DNA from: Clostridiales bacterium
GTDB taxonomy: Bacteria > Bacillota > Clostridia > Christensenellales > Aristaeellaceae
DNA: 64,000 nt
Direction: 5' to 3'
Assembly (NCBI GenBank): GCA_015056205.1
Contig: SVGS01000005.1
Location: 1-64,000, forward strand
Part shown: positions 49,709-57,910 of the stretch, one piece after another
Position numbering within the stretch: the first letter of the stretch is position 1
How the letters are laid out: the number at the start of each line of letters is the position of its first letter
Notes under the pieces: model-generated
What the model was told of the DNA's origin: nothing
The model's input: only the letters and a program-made list of their open reading frames with translations
Database searches by the model: none
Translations under genes and position numbers: made by a program

Positions 49709-50644
49709 ATGAGTGAAAACAGCCTGCCTGCCATCGGTATTCCCCGGGCCCTTCTGTACTACCGGTACGGGGCGCTGTGGGAGCATTTTTTCAGGGCGCT
49801 GGGAGTCTCCACGGTGCTGAGTCCCCCGGGCAGCCGCGGGATTCTGGAAGCCGGCACAGCCCTGGCCCCGGACGAGGGATGCCTGTCCCTGAAAATGTTC
49901 ATCGGCCATGTGGACGCCCTGACCGGCCGCTGCGAGCGGATCTTTATTCCGCGCTACAGCAACTACGGCTTCACGGAGCTTTTCTGTACCCGCTACGAAG
50001 CCCTCTACGACCAGGCGCGGAACATTTTCCGTGACTCCGGCCAGCGCTTCATCACCTGCAACATCGACGTACAGCACGGTTCCCCCGAGGCGCTGGCCTA
50101 CGAGCGCCTGGGCACGGAGCTGGGCTTCGGGGCCAGGGAAAGCCGGCGGGCCTGGCGGGAGGCGTCCCGGGCGCTGGAGCAGCGGCAGAAGGCGGAGGAA
50201 CGCGCCCAGAAGGAACGTGCCCGGCAGCCGGGCATGAAGGTGCTGGTGGCCGGCCACAGCTATATTCTTTCCGACCCGTATCTGGGGAAGCCCATTCTGG
50301 ACATTCTGGAGAAGTCCGGCGCGGTTTCCCTGCGGGCCGACGCCCTGGAACCGGGAACCGCCCGGAAGGCCTGTGCCGGGTTCTCCCCCACCTGCCGGTG
50401 GATCGTGAGCGAGGAAATCGTCGGCGGCGTGTATCTGTGGAAGGAGAAGGTGGACGGCATCATTCTGGTGAGCGCCTTTCCCTGCGGACCGGATTCCATG
50501 ACCAACGAGCTGCTGATCCGCCGCATCCGGGGCATTCCGATTCTGACGCTGGTGCTGGATACCCAGAGCGGGATGGCCGGAATCGAAACACGCCTGGAAA
50601 GCTTTCTGGACATCATCCGGTTTCAAAAGGGGGAAACGGTATGA
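49709..50644 (+). CDS. DUF2229 protein, acyl-CoA dehydratase activase-related
   Basis: A 311-residue cytoplasmic protein. It resembles the DUF2229 region found in large fused CoA-enzyme activases (LPAIGIPRALLYY, PDEGCLSLKMFIGHV). Cysteines C58, C75 and C93 may bind an iron-sulfur cluster. A basic coiled segment lies at about 155-175. The start is the ATG after AGAGGA; its stop overlaps the next start as ATGA. In fused relatives this domain is joined to the domain encoded by the following gene. Its biochemical role is not established. Confidence 0.75.
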   Translation: MSENSLPAIGIPRALLYYRYGALWEHFFRALGVSTVLSPPGSRGILEAGTALAPDEGCLSLKMFIGHVDALTGRCERIFIPRYSNYGFTELFCTRYEALYDQARNIFRDSGQRFITCNIDVQHGSPEALAYERLGTELGFGARESRRAWREASRALEQRQKAEERAQKERARQPGMKVLVAGHSYILSDPYLGKPILDILEKSGAVSLRADALEPGTARKACAGFSPTCRWIVSEEIVGGVYLWKEKVDGIILVSAFPCGPDSMTNELLIRRIRGIPILTLVLDTQSGMAGIETRLESFLDIIRFQKGETV

Positions 50645-51711
50645 AACAAAAGCGGAAAGCCGCGCTTCCCCGCTACGGCGAATACAACTGCGTACTGAAA
50701 TATCTGGTGGAACAGGGGTTTGAAACCCAGTGCATTCTTCCGCCTCCGCTTACGCGGCGGACGGAGGAGCTCGGGGCGCGGAACAGTCCGGACCTGGTCT
50801 GCACCCCCTTCAAAACCCTGCTCGGCAGCATGATCGAGTCGCTGGAGGCCGGCGCGGACGTGATCATCATGGTGCTGGGGGCCTGCCGGCTGAATTACTT
50901 CGGCGAGCTGCAGGAGCAGATTCTGCGGGACATGGGCTATTCCTTCGACTTTGTCAACCTGTCCCTCTACAACACCGGAAAGAAGCGGGACATTCTTAAA
51001 ATCCTGAAGGTGATCAACCCCCGGTGCAGCCTGGTGAAGGCCGGCAAGGCGCTTTATGACGCGATTCAGATGCTGCAGCACCTGGACGACACCACCTCGC
51101 TGTACTACCAGAACTGCGGCTTCGATCCTTCGGGAACCTATCCGAAAATCTACCGGAAGTTCATCGCGGATCTGTATGACGCCCAAAGCCTCACGGACAT
51201 CCGGGAAGCCTACCGGAACGCCAGCCACGCCTTTGCGGACGTGACCCTGCGGAAGCCGGAGGATCCGATCCGCATCGGGATCATCGGGGACTACTACACC
51301 GTGATGGATCCTTTTTCGAACCTGGAAATCGAGCAGAAGCTGGCGGACATGGGCGTGGAGGTTCACCGGCTGATGAACCTCACCAACGACATGCTGCGGA
51401 ACAACAACAATCAAAACAAGCAGGCCGTCATCCGCCGGTTCAGCGAATATTCCATGGGCGCCAGCTCCACCTCCGACATCTGGCAGGCGCAGGTTTACGC
51501 CGAGCGGCATTTCGACGGCGTGATCCAGGTGAAATCCGCCTGCTGCATGCCGGAAACGGACATCATGCCGGTGCTCGCCAACCTGAGCCGGGATTACAAG
51601 ATGCCCGTGCTGCATCTGACCTACGATTCCCAGACCAGCGACGTCGGGCTGATGACCCGGCTGGAAGCCTTTTACGACATGGTTGAAATGAGAAAGAAGG
51701 TGGCACGTTGA
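50641..51711 (+). CDS. 2-hydroxyacyl-CoA dehydratase-like (HgdB-type) protein
   Basis: A 356-residue cytoplasmic protein resembling the C-terminal HgdB-like part of fused activase proteins. Cysteines C17, C31, C54 and C82 lie in segments such as LVCTPFKTLLGSMIE and MVLGACRLNYFGELQ, which suits an iron-sulfur site. The last part (QVKSACCMPETDIMPVLANL) has a second cysteine pair. It overlaps the previous gene by ATGA and the following activase gene by TTGA, so the three are translated together. The acyl-CoA substrate is unknown. Confidence 0.75.
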   Translation: MKQKRKAALPRYGEYNCVLKYLVEQGFETQCILPPPLTRRTEELGARNSPDLVCTPFKTLLGSMIESLEAGADVIIMVLGACRLNYFGELQEQILRDMGYSFDFVNLSLYNTGKKRDILKILKVINPRCSLVKAGKALYDAIQMLQHLDDTTSLYYQNCGFDPSGTYPKIYRKFIADLYDAQSLTDIREAYRNASHAFADVTLRKPEDPIRIGIIGDYYTVMDPFSNLEIEQKLADMGVEVHRLMNLTNDMLRNNNNQNKQAVIRRFSEYSMGASSTSDIWQAQVYAERHFDGVIQVKSACCMPETDIMPVLANLSRDYKMPVLHLTYDSQTSDVGLMTRLEAFYDMVEMRKKVAR

Positions 51712-52679
51712 ACACAAGGGAAGCATTCCTGGGCATTGACGTCGGATCCATATCCACCAAGGCGGTCATCATCGACCGGGAGAACCGGATTCTGGCCCGG
51801 GAATATATCTGGACGGAAGGCAATCCCATCGGCGCCGTCCAGAAGCTGCTGGGCCTTCTGGAAAAACAGTGGGACCGGAAGGAGTGGCAGATTACGGGCG
51901 TCGGCGCCACCGGCAGCGCCCGGCGGCTGGTCGGGGCCATCGTCGGGGCCACCGTGGTGAAAAACGAAATCACCGCCCACGCCGTGGGAACCACCAGCTT
52001 TCATCCGGACGTGCGGACCATTCTGGAAATCGGCGGCCAGGATTCCAAGATCATCCTGGTGGAGAACGGGATCGCCGTGGACTACGCCATGAACACGCTG
52101 TGCGCCGCCGGCACCGGCGCGTTTCTTTCCAGCCAGGCCAGGCGCCTGGGCATCGACGTGGAGGATATGGGGGCTTACGCGCTGAAGTCCACCCATCCCA
52201 CCCTGATCGCCGCCCGGTGCACCGTGTTCGCCGAATCGGACCTGGTGCACAAAATCCAGATGGGCCATCCCCGGGAGGATATTATCGCCGGCGTCTGCCG
52301 CGCGGTGGCGTCGAACTACATCAACAACGTGGGCAAGGGCAAGAAAATCAGCTCCCCGGTGGTGTTTCAGGGCGGGGTCAGCAAAAACACCGGCGTCGTC
52401 CGCGCCTTTGAGGATCTGCTGCAGTGCCCCATCCTCGTGGACGAGAACGGACACCTGATGGGCGCCATGGGGGCGGCGATCCTCGCCCGGCGCAGCCTGC
52501 AGAGAACCGTATTCGATTTTTCCGTGAAAAATATGGATTTCGTTACCCGTGAGCGGAACTGCGGGGGCTGTTCCAACAACTGCGAGGTCATCTGCGTGTA
52601 CCGGAACGGCAGCCTGATCGACTTCTGGGGCAACCGCTGCGAACGCGGCGCCGCCCGAACCGACCGACATCCAAATTAA
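51708..52679 (+). CDS. Acyl-CoA dehydratase activase (BadF/HgdC family ATPase)
   Basis: A 323-residue ASKHA-fold ATPase that uses ATP to drive electrons into a 2-hydroxyacyl-CoA dehydratase. Phosphate motifs are FLGIDVGSISTKAV and LEIGGQDSKII. C132 (TLCAAGTGAF) and C171 (ARCTVFAES) match the two cysteines that hold the shared cluster of the HgdC dimer. Unusually, a C-terminal extension adds C285, C288, C292 and C296 (NCGGCSNNCEVIC), a possible extra cluster. The start is TTG, overlapping the previous stop as TTGA. Confidence 0.88.
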   Translation: MNTREAFLGIDVGSISTKAVIIDRENRILAREYIWTEGNPIGAVQKLLGLLEKQWDRKEWQITGVGATGSARRLVGAIVGATVVKNEITAHAVGTTSFHPDVRTILEIGGQDSKIILVENGIAVDYAMNTLCAAGTGAFLSSQARRLGIDVEDMGAYALKSTHPTLIAARCTVFAESDLVHKIQMGHPREDIIAGVCRAVASNYINNVGKGKKISSPVVFQGGVSKNTGVVRAFEDLLQCPILVDENGHLMGAMGAAILARRSLQRTVFDFSVKNMDFVTRERNCGGCSNNCEVICVYRNGSLIDFWGNRCERGAARTDRHPN

Positions 52680-52693
52680 AGGAGGATAAACCC

Positions 52694-53584
52694 ATGTTCG
52701 GACACCGACCTGACGGAAAACGGCTGAAATCCCTGGATCCGATTATTCAGATTACCCCCTACCTGATGCCGATGCGCTGCGACGCCCAGGTTTTCCTGGA
52801 GCACAAGGCGGATTTTGAAAAGATGAGCCGCTACATCGCGCAGAAGAGCCGCGAAGGCCAGAAGATAACCTTCATGCAGATTCTGGCGGCCGCCTATGTG
52901 CGGGCGGTCAGCCGGAACCCGGAGGTCAACCGGTTTATTTTCAACAAACAGTTTTATTCCCGGAACAACTGCTCCATCTCCTACACGGTGCTCAAGAATC
53001 CCCAGGAAACCGACAGCAACGAGGATACCGTGCGCATTCTGTTCGATCTGACGGACACCCTTTTCGACGTGCGGGACCGGATGAACTACGCGGTGGAAAA
53101 AAGCCGCGCGGCCGAGACCGGCGGATTCGCGATCAAGCTGGCCAAGGGATTGCTGGCCGTTCCCGGCCTCGCCACCCTGATCGTGGGCCTGGTGAAGCTG
53201 CTGGACCGGTACGGAATCGCCCCCGCCGCCCTGATCCGGGAGCTGCCCCTCTACAGCGGCCTGTATATCACCAACAACGGTTCCATCGGCCTGCATCATC
53301 CCCTGCACCACATCTATAACTTCGGCAACGTGAGCCTGTTCTTCGGCATGGGCAGCATTCAGAAGGAAGCCGTGGCGGAGGCCGACGGAAAGGCCCGGAT
53401 GCGCCGCGTGCTGCCCATCGGCATCACGGCGGACGAACGGGTCTGTTCCGGCGCACACTACGCCGCGTTCTTCTTCGATATCATTCACTATATGGATCAT
53501 CCGGAAGAGCTGGAAACGCCGCCGGAATCCGTCCGTTTCGATGAAGGGGTGGAATACCACGTGCCGAAGGTGGGCAGCCGTTAA
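52694..53584 (+). CDS. E2/chloramphenicol-acetyltransferase-like protein with altered active site
   Basis: A 296-residue protein with the fold of the 2-oxo acid dehydrogenase E2 catalytic domain, but no lipoyl or peripheral-subunit domain. The expected DHRxxDG active-site motif reads DERVCSGAHYAAFF (residues 247-260), so the catalytic histidine is E248 and the aspartate is S252. It therefore may not be an active acyltransferase, or uses another mechanism. It lies 14 bases after the activase gene with GGAGG upstream, and clearly belongs to the same module. Its stop shares the tetramer TTAA with the convergent GH38 gene. Confidence 0.72.
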   Translation: MFGHRPDGKRLKSLDPIIQITPYLMPMRCDAQVFLEHKADFEKMSRYIAQKSREGQKITFMQILAAAYVRAVSRNPEVNRFIFNKQFYSRNNCSISYTVLKNPQETDSNEDTVRILFDLTDTLFDVRDRMNYAVEKSRAAETGGFAIKLAKGLLAVPGLATLIVGLVKLLDRYGIAPAALIRELPLYSGLYITNNGSIGLHHPLHHIYNFGNVSLFFGMGSIQKEAVAEADGKARMRRVLPIGITADERVCSGAHYAAFFFDIIHYMDHPEELETPPESVRFDEGVEYHVPKVGSR

Positions 53585-56500
53585 GCCGGACAGGAGGCTG
53601 TTTTCGGCGTCAGCCGCACGGTCAGGATGCCGAAGGGCCGGAAGGACAGGGTGAAGGTACCGTCCCGCACCGGCAGGCTTTCCTGCGGATCCTCGGCGAG
53701 GGAGCAGAGGCAGGCGCGGCCGAACGGCAGGCAGGGATGAATGACGGCGGAGCGCGCCCCGCCGAGGCTTTCGTACATCCGGATCACGAGATCGCCGCTG
53801 CCGTCCTCCGCCAGCTTGACGCTTTCCACGGTCACGGCGGGATCGCTGCAGTTCATCAGCCGCAGCGGTTCGGAGAAACCCGGCACCGTAATCAGCGGAT
53901 CATTCAGGGATTCCGCCGCCTCCGCCAGGCCGCTCATTTCCATCGGGCCGTCCCAGACCCGGTAGGCATAGATAAAGCGGTGGAAGCCGCGGTCGGCTTC
54001 CGCGTCCGGATACGTCGGAGAACGGAGCAGGCTCAGGCCGATCACGCCGTCCTCGGCGGAGACGCCGTACTTGCAGTCGTTCAGCACCGCCGCGCCGTGA
54101 GCGGCATCCCGCAGGGCCGTCCAGGCATGGGCGGGCACCTCGAAGCGGTCCTCGTCATACCTGCGGGACCGGTGGGCCGGCCGGGAGAGAAAACCAAACT
54201 GGATCTGGTGGTCCGCGGAATCCGCGTCGATGCCCGTGTCAAAGGAAACCCGCAGGAGGCGGTGACGCTCCTGCCATTCCACCTCGGTAATAAACTCCAG
54301 CTGCGGTTCCTCAGCCGTCAGGCGGATCCGCTGCGTGATCACGGAGGCAGAAAAGCGCACGGTCACCTTCAGCTCAGCAAAAAGCCCGTCCGCGCAGACC
54401 ATTTCCGTCTCAACCGCCGCGTCCAGGGGCACTTCCCGCCGCCGGGTCTGGCTGTCGATATCCCAGGCGTCGAACTTCCGGGGCAGATCCCGGTACAGAT
54501 GGAACACGTTGGAGGCGGAGCGGACGCGCTCCCGCCCGTCGTGCAGCGTGATCATGGAGAGCAGCTCGCCGTTCCGCGAGAGGACGCACCGCAGGCGGGA
54601 ATTTTCGAGAATATAGGCGCCGTCCCGGCGGCAGAGCGTGGCGCCGCTGTGCACGGGCACCTCGGCGGGAACCATCGTCAGCGCCGACATCGGCTCCAGG
54701 CGGGCCAGCACCAGCGCCTCCCCGCGCCAGGCCGCCGCCTGGAAGCGCGTGCCGTCCAGGGCCGCAGCGCCGTGCGCAAAGCGTTCGTCCGCCCGGATCA
54801 TCCGGGTCACCCCGTGGGGGGAGGGATTGAACACCGTCACACCCGGCCCGGGCCCGCAGAAGGCCGTCAGCGCCTCCCGCGCCCCGCGGACGGAAGCATC
54901 GCGGATCCGGGCGATATCGACCCTCGCCTCCTCGTACACCCGCGCGATCGAGGACCCCGGCAGGATGTCGTGGAACTGGTTCGTCAGCAGCAGCTTCCAG
55001 TTTTTCTCCAGTTCCTCCGCCGGATATTCCGCCCGGCCCGAAAAGGCGGCCATGGCGGCCAGCATTTCCCACGCGCGCAGGACGTGTTCCGCCCGGCGGT
55101 TGCCTTTCTTCATCAGGGCCTGGGTGGTATAGGTTCCGCGGTGGCAGGGCACATACAGCTCCCCCCGGTAAACGGGCAGGGAGCCGTTATTTCGTTTTTT
55201 CAGATAATCCTCCGGCGTCATCCAGTACAGCTTCGGCGCGCCCTGCAGATCCCGCTGCCGGCGGATTTGCTCCAGATCGTCCCGGCAGGGACCGCCGCCG
55301 CCGTCCCCCCGGCCGAAGGGCAGGTAGAAATCGCAGCTTCCGTCCTGCTCCAGCCGGGCGGCCCAGCGTTCATGCACGGTTTTCGCGTCCACCCGGGTTT
55401 CATAGGACATATGGAGGAAGGCCGGAATCACCGTTCCGTCCAGCCCGCGCCACAGGAAAGCATGGTGCGGGAAGGGTTCCGAATCATTATAGGACCAGAA
55501 AATCTTCTGGGTGGTCAGCCCGGTCATCCCGAAGCCCCGGATAATCTGGGGCAGCGCGGCGCTGTAGCCGAAGGTATCCGGCAGCCAGGCCACGCGGCTT
55601 TCCACACCCAGCACCTCCCGGAAATACCGGCGGCCGTACAGGAACTGGCGCACCAGCGCCTCCCCGCCCGCCAGATTGGTATCCGGCTCCACCCACATGC
55701 CGCCGTCGGCAATCCAGCGGCCTTCGGCGATCGCGGATTTCACTTCCTCAAACAGTTCCGGATAATTCCGCCGGCAAAGCTCATATTCCGCACACTGGCT
55801 CTGCAGAAAAATCATTTCCGGGTATTCCTTCAGAAGGCGCAGCACCGCCCCGAAGGTCCGCGCGGTTTTCCGGCGGGTTTCCTCCACCGGCCACAGCCAC
55901 GCCAGATCCAGATGCGAGTTGGCGATCACGCCCATGGAGGCGGCATAGGTGCCGTTGCGGGCGTTCATCAGCGGCGCGATCCGCTGCCGGGCCGCGGCAC
56001 AGGCCCGCCGGCGTTCCGGCAGGGGAAGCTCCAGATCCAGCACGTCCAGCAGGCGGGCAAAGCCCTCCGCCAGCGCCTCCCGGAAGGCATCCTGCGGATC
56101 CAGCGCGTCATGCACATCCCGCAGCACCGTCAGATCCAGCCACAGCTGATAAGCTTCCTCGTTCCACCAGCCGAAGGTACTCCTGCCGGTCACGGCGGGA
56201 CCGCCGCCGGTAAAGGAAACCCCCTCTTCCGGGAAAACCGGCCTGCCGGGATGGGCCGGCAGCGGCGTGCCTCCGTAAACCTCCAGGGCAATCGAGAAAG
56301 TCTCGCCGCCCTCCGCCTTCCGGCAGACGGTCTGGTCGGAAATAAACTGATGCGGATAAGCCATCCGGTCCGCCCGCCGCGCGCCGAAAACCCGGCCGTT
56401 CACGAACAGCACGGACTCCCCGCCGGGGTTCAGGTCCAGGACGATCCGCTCGCCGCGGGCCTCCGCCGGCACGGTAAAGCGGCCGAACATCCAGGCGTAA

Positions 56501-56685
56501 TCCCAGGCCTTTCCCCACACGGTTCCGGCCGGCCAGGGCGTGCGGGGGCGGGTTTCCGCCTCCGCCGGCGTCAGCGCTTCGGAAGCCGGAAAGCCGGAAA
56601 GCTCTATTTCTCCCAGCGGATGGTAGAGGTCCGCCTCCAGGGCCTCGGTCAGATGCGCCAGCTGTTCACGGATTTCGTTGATCAT
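53581..56685 (-). CDS. GH38 alpha-mannosidase
   Basis: A 1034-residue cytoplasmic family 38 enzyme. The N-terminal beta domain has a jelly-roll look (FVNGRVFGARRADRMAYPHQ). The metal-binding histidine-aspartate pair is in ANSHLDLAWLWPVEE, and the nucleophile is the aspartate of WLPDTFGYSAALPQI. Middle helical and C-terminal beta domains follow. It hydrolyses alpha-mannosides, probably after uptake. It follows an oxidoreductase gene by 31 bases. No importer gene adjoins it, so its substrate source is unclear. Confidence 0.9.
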   Translation of the reverse strand: MINEIREQLAHLTEALEADLYHPLGEIELSGFPASEALTPAEAETRPRTPWPAGTVWGKAWDYAWMFGRFTVPAEARGERIVLDLNPGGESVLFVNGRVFGARRADRMAYPHQFISDQTVCRKAEGGETFSIALEVYGGTPLPAHPGRPVFPEEGVSFTGGGPAVTGRSTFGWWNEEAYQLWLDLTVLRDVHDALDPQDAFREALAEGFARLLDVLDLELPLPERRRACAAARQRIAPLMNARNGTYAASMGVIANSHLDLAWLWPVEETRRKTARTFGAVLRLLKEYPEMIFLQSQCAEYELCRRNYPELFEEVKSAIAEGRWIADGGMWVEPDTNLAGGEALVRQFLYGRRYFREVLGVESRVAWLPDTFGYSAALPQIIRGFGMTGLTTQKIFWSYNDSEPFPHHAFLWRGLDGTVIPAFLHMSYETRVDAKTVHERWAARLEQDGSCDFYLPFGRGDGGGGPCRDDLEQIRRQRDLQGAPKLYWMTPEDYLKKRNNGSLPVYRGELYVPCHRGTYTTQALMKKGNRRAEHVLRAWEMLAAMAAFSGRAEYPAEELEKNWKLLLTNQFHDILPGSSIARVYEEARVDIARIRDASVRGAREALTAFCGPGPGVTVFNPSPHGVTRMIRADERFAHGAAALDGTRFQAAAWRGEALVLARLEPMSALTMVPAEVPVHSGATLCRRDGAYILENSRLRCVLSRNGELLSMITLHDGRERVRSASNVFHLYRDLPRKFDAWDIDSQTRRREVPLDAAVETEMVCADGLFAELKVTVRFSASVITQRIRLTAEEPQLEFITEVEWQERHRLLRVSFDTGIDADSADHQIQFGFLSRPAHRSRRYDEDRFEVPAHAWTALRDAAHGAAVLNDCKYGVSAEDGVIGLSLLRSPTYPDAEADRGFHRFIYAYRVWDGPMEMSGLAEAAESLNDPLITVPGFSEPLRLMNCSDPAVTVESVKLAEDGSGDLVIRMYESLGGARSAVIHPCLPFGRACLCSLAEDPQESLPVRDGTFTLSFRPFGILTVRLTPKTASCPA

Positions 56686-56716
56686 GCGGGTTCTCCTTTC
56701 CCGCCGCCGGAGTGCG

Positions 56717-57871
56717 TCAGTAACTTCCCGCGGTATCGAAGGTCACATCCGCCGCTTCCTTATGGCGGGAATGACTGCAGCGTTCCATCAGCATGGACCT
56801 GAAAAGTTCTTCGTCAAACGGGATCTCCACCGGTTTTTCCAGCCAGGAGGACAGGTGCATCGCGTTCGAAAGCGTCAGCCCGCGGATTCCCTCCCGTCCG
56901 TCGGCGGTCAGCGGCTCCCCGCGCAGGATCCGTGCGGCAAAGGCGTTGATCACGCCCGCATGCTGCGGGTTTTTCCCGTCGGTTTCCACCTCAAAGGTTT
57001 CCGATTCCGGCTTTTTGAAGCCCTCCTTACAGGTGACGCACCATTCGCGCTCATCCGTCTTCAGGCGGGAGAAGATCAGCTTATCCTTTTCGCAGACGAT
57101 TTTTCCGCGGGTGCCCGTAATCTCCAGCCGGTTGGTTCCGGGCGCGTCGCCGGTCGTGGTCACAAAGACGCCCGTCGCGCCGTTTTCAAACTCGAGGTAG
57201 GCGGTGACATCGTCTTCCACCTCGATATCATGCCATTTGCCCTCATGGCAGAAGGCGCGCACGCGCACCGGCAGGCCGCACAGCCACTGCAGCAGATCCA
57301 GCTGGTGCGGGCACTGGTTCAGCAGCACGCCGCCGCCTTCCCCGGCCCAGGTCGCACGCCAGTCGCCGGAATCATAATAGTTCTGCGTGCGGTACCAGTC
57401 GGTAATCAGCCAGGAAACCCGCTTCAGCGTACCGAGCTCCCCGCCGTCGATCATTTCCTTCAGCTTCCGGTAGACACAGTTCGTCCGCTGATTGTACATC
57501 AGGGCGAAGGCCAGCTCCGGATGGCGGTCCGCCTCCTCATTCATTTCCCGCACCTGCAGGGTATAAACGCCCGCGGGCTTTTCCACCAGGGTGTGCAGGC
57601 CGTGGCGCAGGGCGGAAACAGCCAGCGTCGGATGCTGATAATGAGGCACGCAGATCATCACCGCCTCGCAGCGGCCCGACGCGATCAGATCCTCTCCCTC
57701 GCTGAAGATTTCCGCAGACGGGAGATGCTCCCGGATCCAGGCCCGGCGGGATTCCCGTCGGTCCGCCGCCGCGGTGATCACCACCTCCGGACATCCTCCG
57801 CCCAGAATGGTGGCTCCATGGGCCGTGCCGATATTGCCGACCCCGATCATGCCCAGACGTACCTGTTTCAT
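56717..57871 (-). CDS. Gfo/Idh/MocA-family oxidoreductase
   Basis: A 384-residue dehydrogenase-like protein. The dinucleotide fold is GMIGVGNIGTAHGA and the EKP motif is LVEKPAGVY. The segment DWRATWAGEGGGVLLNQCPH with NQCPHQLDLLQWL is typical of the C-terminal domain. The start is the ATG at 57869-57871 with AGGAGG seven bases upstream. It precedes the GH38 gene, so it may process a mannose derivative; this is inferred only from location. Confidence 0.87.
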   Translation of the reverse strand: MKQVRLGMIGVGNIGTAHGATILGGGCPEVVITAAADRRESRRAWIREHLPSAEIFSEGEDLIASGRCEAVMICVPHYQHPTLAVSALRHGLHTLVEKPAGVYTLQVREMNEEADRHPELAFALMYNQRTNCVYRKLKEMIDGGELGTLKRVSWLITDWYRTQNYYDSGDWRATWAGEGGGVLLNQCPHQLDLLQWLCGLPVRVRAFCHEGKWHDIEVEDDVTAYLEFENGATGVFVTTTGDAPGTNRLEITGTRGKIVCEKDKLIFSRLKTDEREWCVTCKEGFKKPESETFEVETDGKNPQHAGVINAFAARILRGEPLTADGREGIRGLTLSNAMHLSSWLEKPVEIPFDEELFRSMLMERCSHSRHKEAADVTFDTAGSY

Positions 57872-57910
57872 AAAATTGCCTCCTGTTCTTTTCATCGTCC
57901 TTCCGGTCCC

